From Scenedesmus sp. ARA3 (lineage: Eukaryota > Chlorophyta > Chlorophyceae > Sphaeropleales > Scenedesmaceae), in NCBI GenBank assembly GCA_004335835.1, contig RWJK01001962.1, forward strand, positions 48,887 to 59,051: 10,165 nucleotides of DNA, given 5' to 3'. Of this stretch, positions 7,961-10,165 are shown in pieces. Under the pieces are notes generated by a model. That model was given only the letters and a program-made list of their open reading frames with translations, did no database searches and was not told the DNA's origin. The position numbers and the translations under genes were made by a program. Positions within the stretch are counted from its first letter, which is position 1. The number at the start of each line of letters is the position of its first letter.

Positions 7961-8260
7961 GGCTTTCAGGTGCTCAGCAGCGCGAACTCCACCACGTTAG
8001 CACCCATATTCGCAAATTCGGGCCTGCTCCGCCGGCCCTTAGGACCTGCTCCCGGAATTTTTGGGCCTTGGACCGAATTAAACACAGTCGAGTCGGGTTG
8101 GCCTGCCCTTATGCAGGCCTCTATCGCACCCTCCGCGTCTATTGATCTTCTCATAACACTTTTCGCCTTGATCCGTCAGCACAGTGCACCAACCGCAGAT
8201 CTGATGATGACATTTACTTTCTCGTGGCTCAGAACATGTACATCGCATATATCGCAGCTG
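7861..8260. other. unassigned stretch with open frames around a CAG tract
   Basis: After the satellite ends, two plus frames are open across the CAG tract, at 7849-8145 with a glutamine run and 7871-8263 with a serine run. A minus frame is open at 7966-8154. The GC-rich part 8020-8130 is open in three frames, so none can be chosen by length. No domain is recognisable. A pyrimidine-rich CAG at 7969 could be a splice acceptor. This may be an exon remnant, but I call no gene. Confidence 0.2.
7924..7959. repeat. (CAG)12 microsatellite
   Basis: Twelve uninterrupted CAG units, preceded by CTG. Perfect purity suggests an actively slipping locus. It could encode Gln, Ser or Ala if exonic; the surrounding frames give no evidence that it is. 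Confidence 0.9.
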
Positions 8261-8587
8261 TGAACAGTGCACGCACGCAGCAAAGCGTATCAGGTGCTTC
8301 CAGTATCTGCACTGCACAGTGCGCCATTCCCAAAAGCGATGCGGTTATTGCCTAGATGCCTGCTCAGCAAATATCAACGTGTCATGGGCACGAGCAGTGC
8401 CAGACGGAAGCACAGCACGGCCTGTGCAGGTGCTTGCAGGAAAGGAGGCTCCAAAGGTGCTTGCACCGAGCACCATTGGCAAATCTGCTTTATTGATTAA
8501 TTCTTTTCTTGTTAAACAGTATGTGCGTGGTTATGAACTGCGCACAGAGCCAGCAAAGCGTGTCAGGTGATCTTCATGCTGCACACA
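8261..8587. repeat. pair of diverged ~55-bp direct repeats
   Basis: Segments 8261-8317 and 8534-8586 share the order TGAAC, GCAC, CAGCAAAGCGT(A/G)TCAGGTG and CTGCAC, with small indels. The 19-bp core, 8278-8296 against 8551-8569, has one mismatch. Between them a plus frame at 8319-8570 is open for 83 codons (ending YELRTEPAKRVR), with no known domain. Confidence 0.5.
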
Positions 8588-9186
8588 ACCTGCAGGCAGC
8601 TGTCTCTGAGAGGGGAGGGTACATCTTGCAGGAAGACAGCTTATAGCTCATCTTCCAAGCCATGCGAATATACTTGATGCTTTTCGGATCAAAGCAGCGT
8701 TTAGGTCTACTGAGCAGCAGTGAGGGTAACAAAGTGCGAGCCTCATCCGATGGGTAAGGCTTCAGGCATGCTAGCCTGGCGGCCTAAGCCTGGCGCTCAA
8801 GCACTGCGCTGGCAGTTGCTGTTGGGTTTTGATCAACACAGTGAAGCTCAGCAGCATTTCGTGTGTACTTTGATGAATTTAGATGTGCTGTGCTTGATCA
8901 TTTGTTTACAAGGGCCCACTGCAGACTGCAGACTGCAAACTGCCCCACTGCCAGCTGGCTGCAGCCTGGCGCTGAATGCAGAGCCCGGCTCTGGGCCACC
9001 TGTCTTGTCACACCTACCCCAAGCATCATCGACAAGCCCACAACGCCTCTACGTAACCATTAACATACATATTCGTAAAATTTTGAATGCTTGAATGGGC
9101 AGGCCCGCATGGCGACAGCCGAGCTTGTTTCTGGGGCGCTGGGTAAGGGCTTAGCCCGCCGGCTTGCGCTTCACTATTTGAGAATA
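8588..9186. other. no recognisable gene
   Basis: Overlapping plus frames are open at 8720-9094 and 8863-9063, but neither resembles a family I know. A four-unit heptamer repeat (ACTGCAG and variants) lies at 8918-8945. If 9187 is the Helitron 3' boundary, this is flanking host DNA. Confidence 0.35.
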
Positions 9187-9212
9187 CTAGTGGTTACCCG
9201 TGGCTCTGCCAC
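9187..9212 (-). mobile_element. candidate Helitron 3' terminus
   Basis: Read on the minus strand, a 5-bp hairpin GTGGC-AGA-GCCAC (9212 to 9200) is followed by nine bases and then CTAG (9190 to 9187), with a T next in the flank. Helitrons end in CTRR preceded by a short GC-rich hairpin roughly ten bases upstream and insert between A and T. The orientation agrees with the minus-strand helicase, and the distance of about 460 bp from its stop is plausible. The hairpin is shorter than usual and CTAG is common, so this is a candidate only. Confidence 0.45.
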
Positions 9213-9316
9213 TCGCATCTGGCACGGAAGACAGGCATGGAGGTGCATTGTGTTGTTCAGGTGTGCTGCTGCGGGACAAAGGTGGCCTGACATCTGTCCG
9301 AACCCTTTGGTGTGAG

Positions 9317-9489
9317 GCAGCTTTGGTAACTGCAGCTGCACGCATATAGCATAGTTACTTATGCCAGAGCGGCATCTATTGAGTATCTTAGGCACACTGC
9401 TCCAGTGCCAAGTGTGGTGCTCATACCCCAACGTCCTGGAACACCTCATGTTACACAACATCTTGCGTGTACACACCAACTGTAGCTGG
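9317..9489 (-). pseudogene. decayed tandem duplicate of the helicase tail
   Basis: This segment parallels 9540-9717 at an offset of 227-228 bp, with shared blocks such as CTGGAACACCTCA, GTGTACACACCA, TGCCAGAGC and TCCAGTGCC. On the minus strand it reads GVYTQDVV, stop, HEVFQDVGV, stop, matching GVYTKNVVYREVFQGIGV, stop, of the intact helicase. The tyrosine codon has become TAA. It is therefore a duplication of the last ~20 codons plus 3' sequence, lying downstream of the real stop and not expected to be translated. Confidence 0.75.
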
Positions 9490-9647
9490 TGTGTTACATG
9501 AGCAAAACGTGGCCAGCGGCTTGTTGCAGCATGTGACATTTGCAGCTACCGCAACCACTGCAGCTGCAGCATGATAGATTATAAATACATGCCAGAGCTC
9601 CAGGGCCGAGTTCCTCAAGCACACTGTTCCAGTGCCGAGTGTGAAGC

Positions 9648-10165
9648 TCAAACCCCGATGCCCTGGAACACCTCACGATACACAACATTCTTAGTGTACA
9701 CACCAGCTGCAATAGCCGCAGTAGCTGCACGGAAGCCCCCAACCACCAACACCTTGAGGGCACTCCAGATGCCAACCCGCGAGAAGGCAACATACAACTG
9801 ACCATGCGAGAACACAGGGCGAGGCAGGTACACACCTGCTGCCTTGAGGGTCTGCCCCTGCGCCTTGTTGATTGTCATGGCATATGCAACGCGCACTGGA
9901 AACTGGCGCCTGCACATATCAAAAGGCATAGCCTGTGCATCAGAGGGCTGCAGGTTCAGGCGTGGCAGCCACACCACTCGGCCCTTTACAGGGCCTGTGG
10001 CCACCTTTGCCTGGATGAAGTTGTCCATGAGTTTCGTGACCACCATGCGTGTGCCATTCGCCAATCCTGCAGACATGTTGCGCAGCAGAATGATAGGGCA
10101 CCCAACGTGCAAGCGCAGCTTGTGTGGCGGCAAGCCAGACATGCGCAGAGTGTTCAAAAACTCTG
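9648..10165 (-). CDS. Helitron PIF1-like helicase, C-terminal part (partial)
   Basis: This is the carboxyl end of the SF1B DNA helicase portion of a Helitron Rep/helicase protein, which unwinds DNA during rolling-circle-like transposition. The frame enters from the right edge (…EFLNTLRMSGLPPHKL) and runs about 171 codons to TGA at 9648-9650; the start is outside the window. Counting from the Leu at 10157, the segment GLPPHKLRLHVGCPIILLRN (residues 8-27) and NGTRMVV (34-40) are typical of the family. VAYAMTINKAQGQTL (90-104) is helicase motif V, and SHGQLYVAFSRV (117-128) is motif VI with its conserved arginine. The tail TKNVVYREV is usual for Helitron helicases. An insertion-like, Ala-rich stretch (FRAATAAIAAG, 142-152) precedes it. 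No stop or frameshift is seen in the visible part, so the element may be recent or intact. The Rep domain and Walker motifs would lie further right. Confidence 0.93.
   Translation of the reverse strand, partial: EFLNTLRMSGLPPHKLRLHVGCPIILLRNMSAGLANGTRMVVTKLMDNFIQAKVATGPVKGRVVWLPRLNLQPSDAQAMPFDMCRRQFPVRVAYAMTINKAQGQTLKAAGVYLPRPVFSHGQLYVAFSRVGIWSALKVLVVGGFRAATAAIAAGVYTKNVVYREVFQGIGV

Noticed and set aside
7849..8263. Glutamine-run and serine-run open frames across the CAG tract.
   Set aside because: The runs follow automatically from the triplet repeat; both frames and the minus strand are open, with no recognisable family or start context.
8720..9094. 124-codon open frame on the plus strand.
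   Set aside because: No known domain; overlapping frames are similarly open; the sequence includes a simple heptamer repeat; a genuine gene is not supported.
9361..9375. Hairpin ATGCC-AGAGC-GGCAT as an alternative Helitron 3' hairpin.
   Set aside because: No CTRR lies at the right distance on the minus strand, and the hairpin belongs to the duplicated helicase-tail segment.

Overview
This looks like a gene-poor, repeat-dominated stretch of a eukaryotic nuclear genome. It holds a tRNA-derived SINE with internal RNA polymerase III boxes, a Helitron-type PIF1 helicase, and a long, diverged tandem satellite. The CAG/CTG-rich, mid-GC background and the style of the helicase suggest a chlorophyte green alga. 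That is an inference from texture, not from a marker gene. The only protein-coding sequence I can name is the C-terminal end of a Helitron helicase, which runs off the right edge on the minus strand.

Layout. 1-203: a stretch open in one frame but unassigned. 204-327: a cluster of three hairpins. 328-1394: no recognisable gene, with a small nested inverted-repeat patch at 975-1088. 1395-4148: an interval bracketed by a perfect 28-bp inverted repeat, perhaps the ends of a degraded or non-autonomous DNA transposon. It contains a full-length SINE at 2985-3280 with a tRNA-Thr(GGT)-like head, and otherwise only unassigned sequence. 4149-4780: nothing recognisable. 4960-7860: a degenerate tandem array of about fifteen units with a period near 184 bp. 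It is interrupted once, at 6604-6792, by a 5'-truncated second copy of the same SINE, flanked by a 24-bp target-site duplication with one mismatch. 7861-9186: a pure (CAG)12 tract and unassigned sequence. 9187-10165: the 3' end of a Helitron on the minus strand. It has a candidate terminus (short hairpin, 9-nt spacer, CTAG, then T) at 9187-9212, a tandem-duplicated and decayed copy of the helicase tail, and the helicase itself.

How the parts relate. The Helitron and the SINE are unrelated mobile elements. The SINE would depend on a LINE partner not present here. The second SINE landed in an already diverged satellite: the unit-to-unit spacing on both sides is undisturbed once the SINE and one copy of the duplication are removed. 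No operon, defence system or new enzyme is visible. The most unusual items are the nucleosome-length satellite and its dated SINE insertion, the duplicated A box of the full-length SINE, and the duplicated helicase tail beside a plausible Helitron 3' end.
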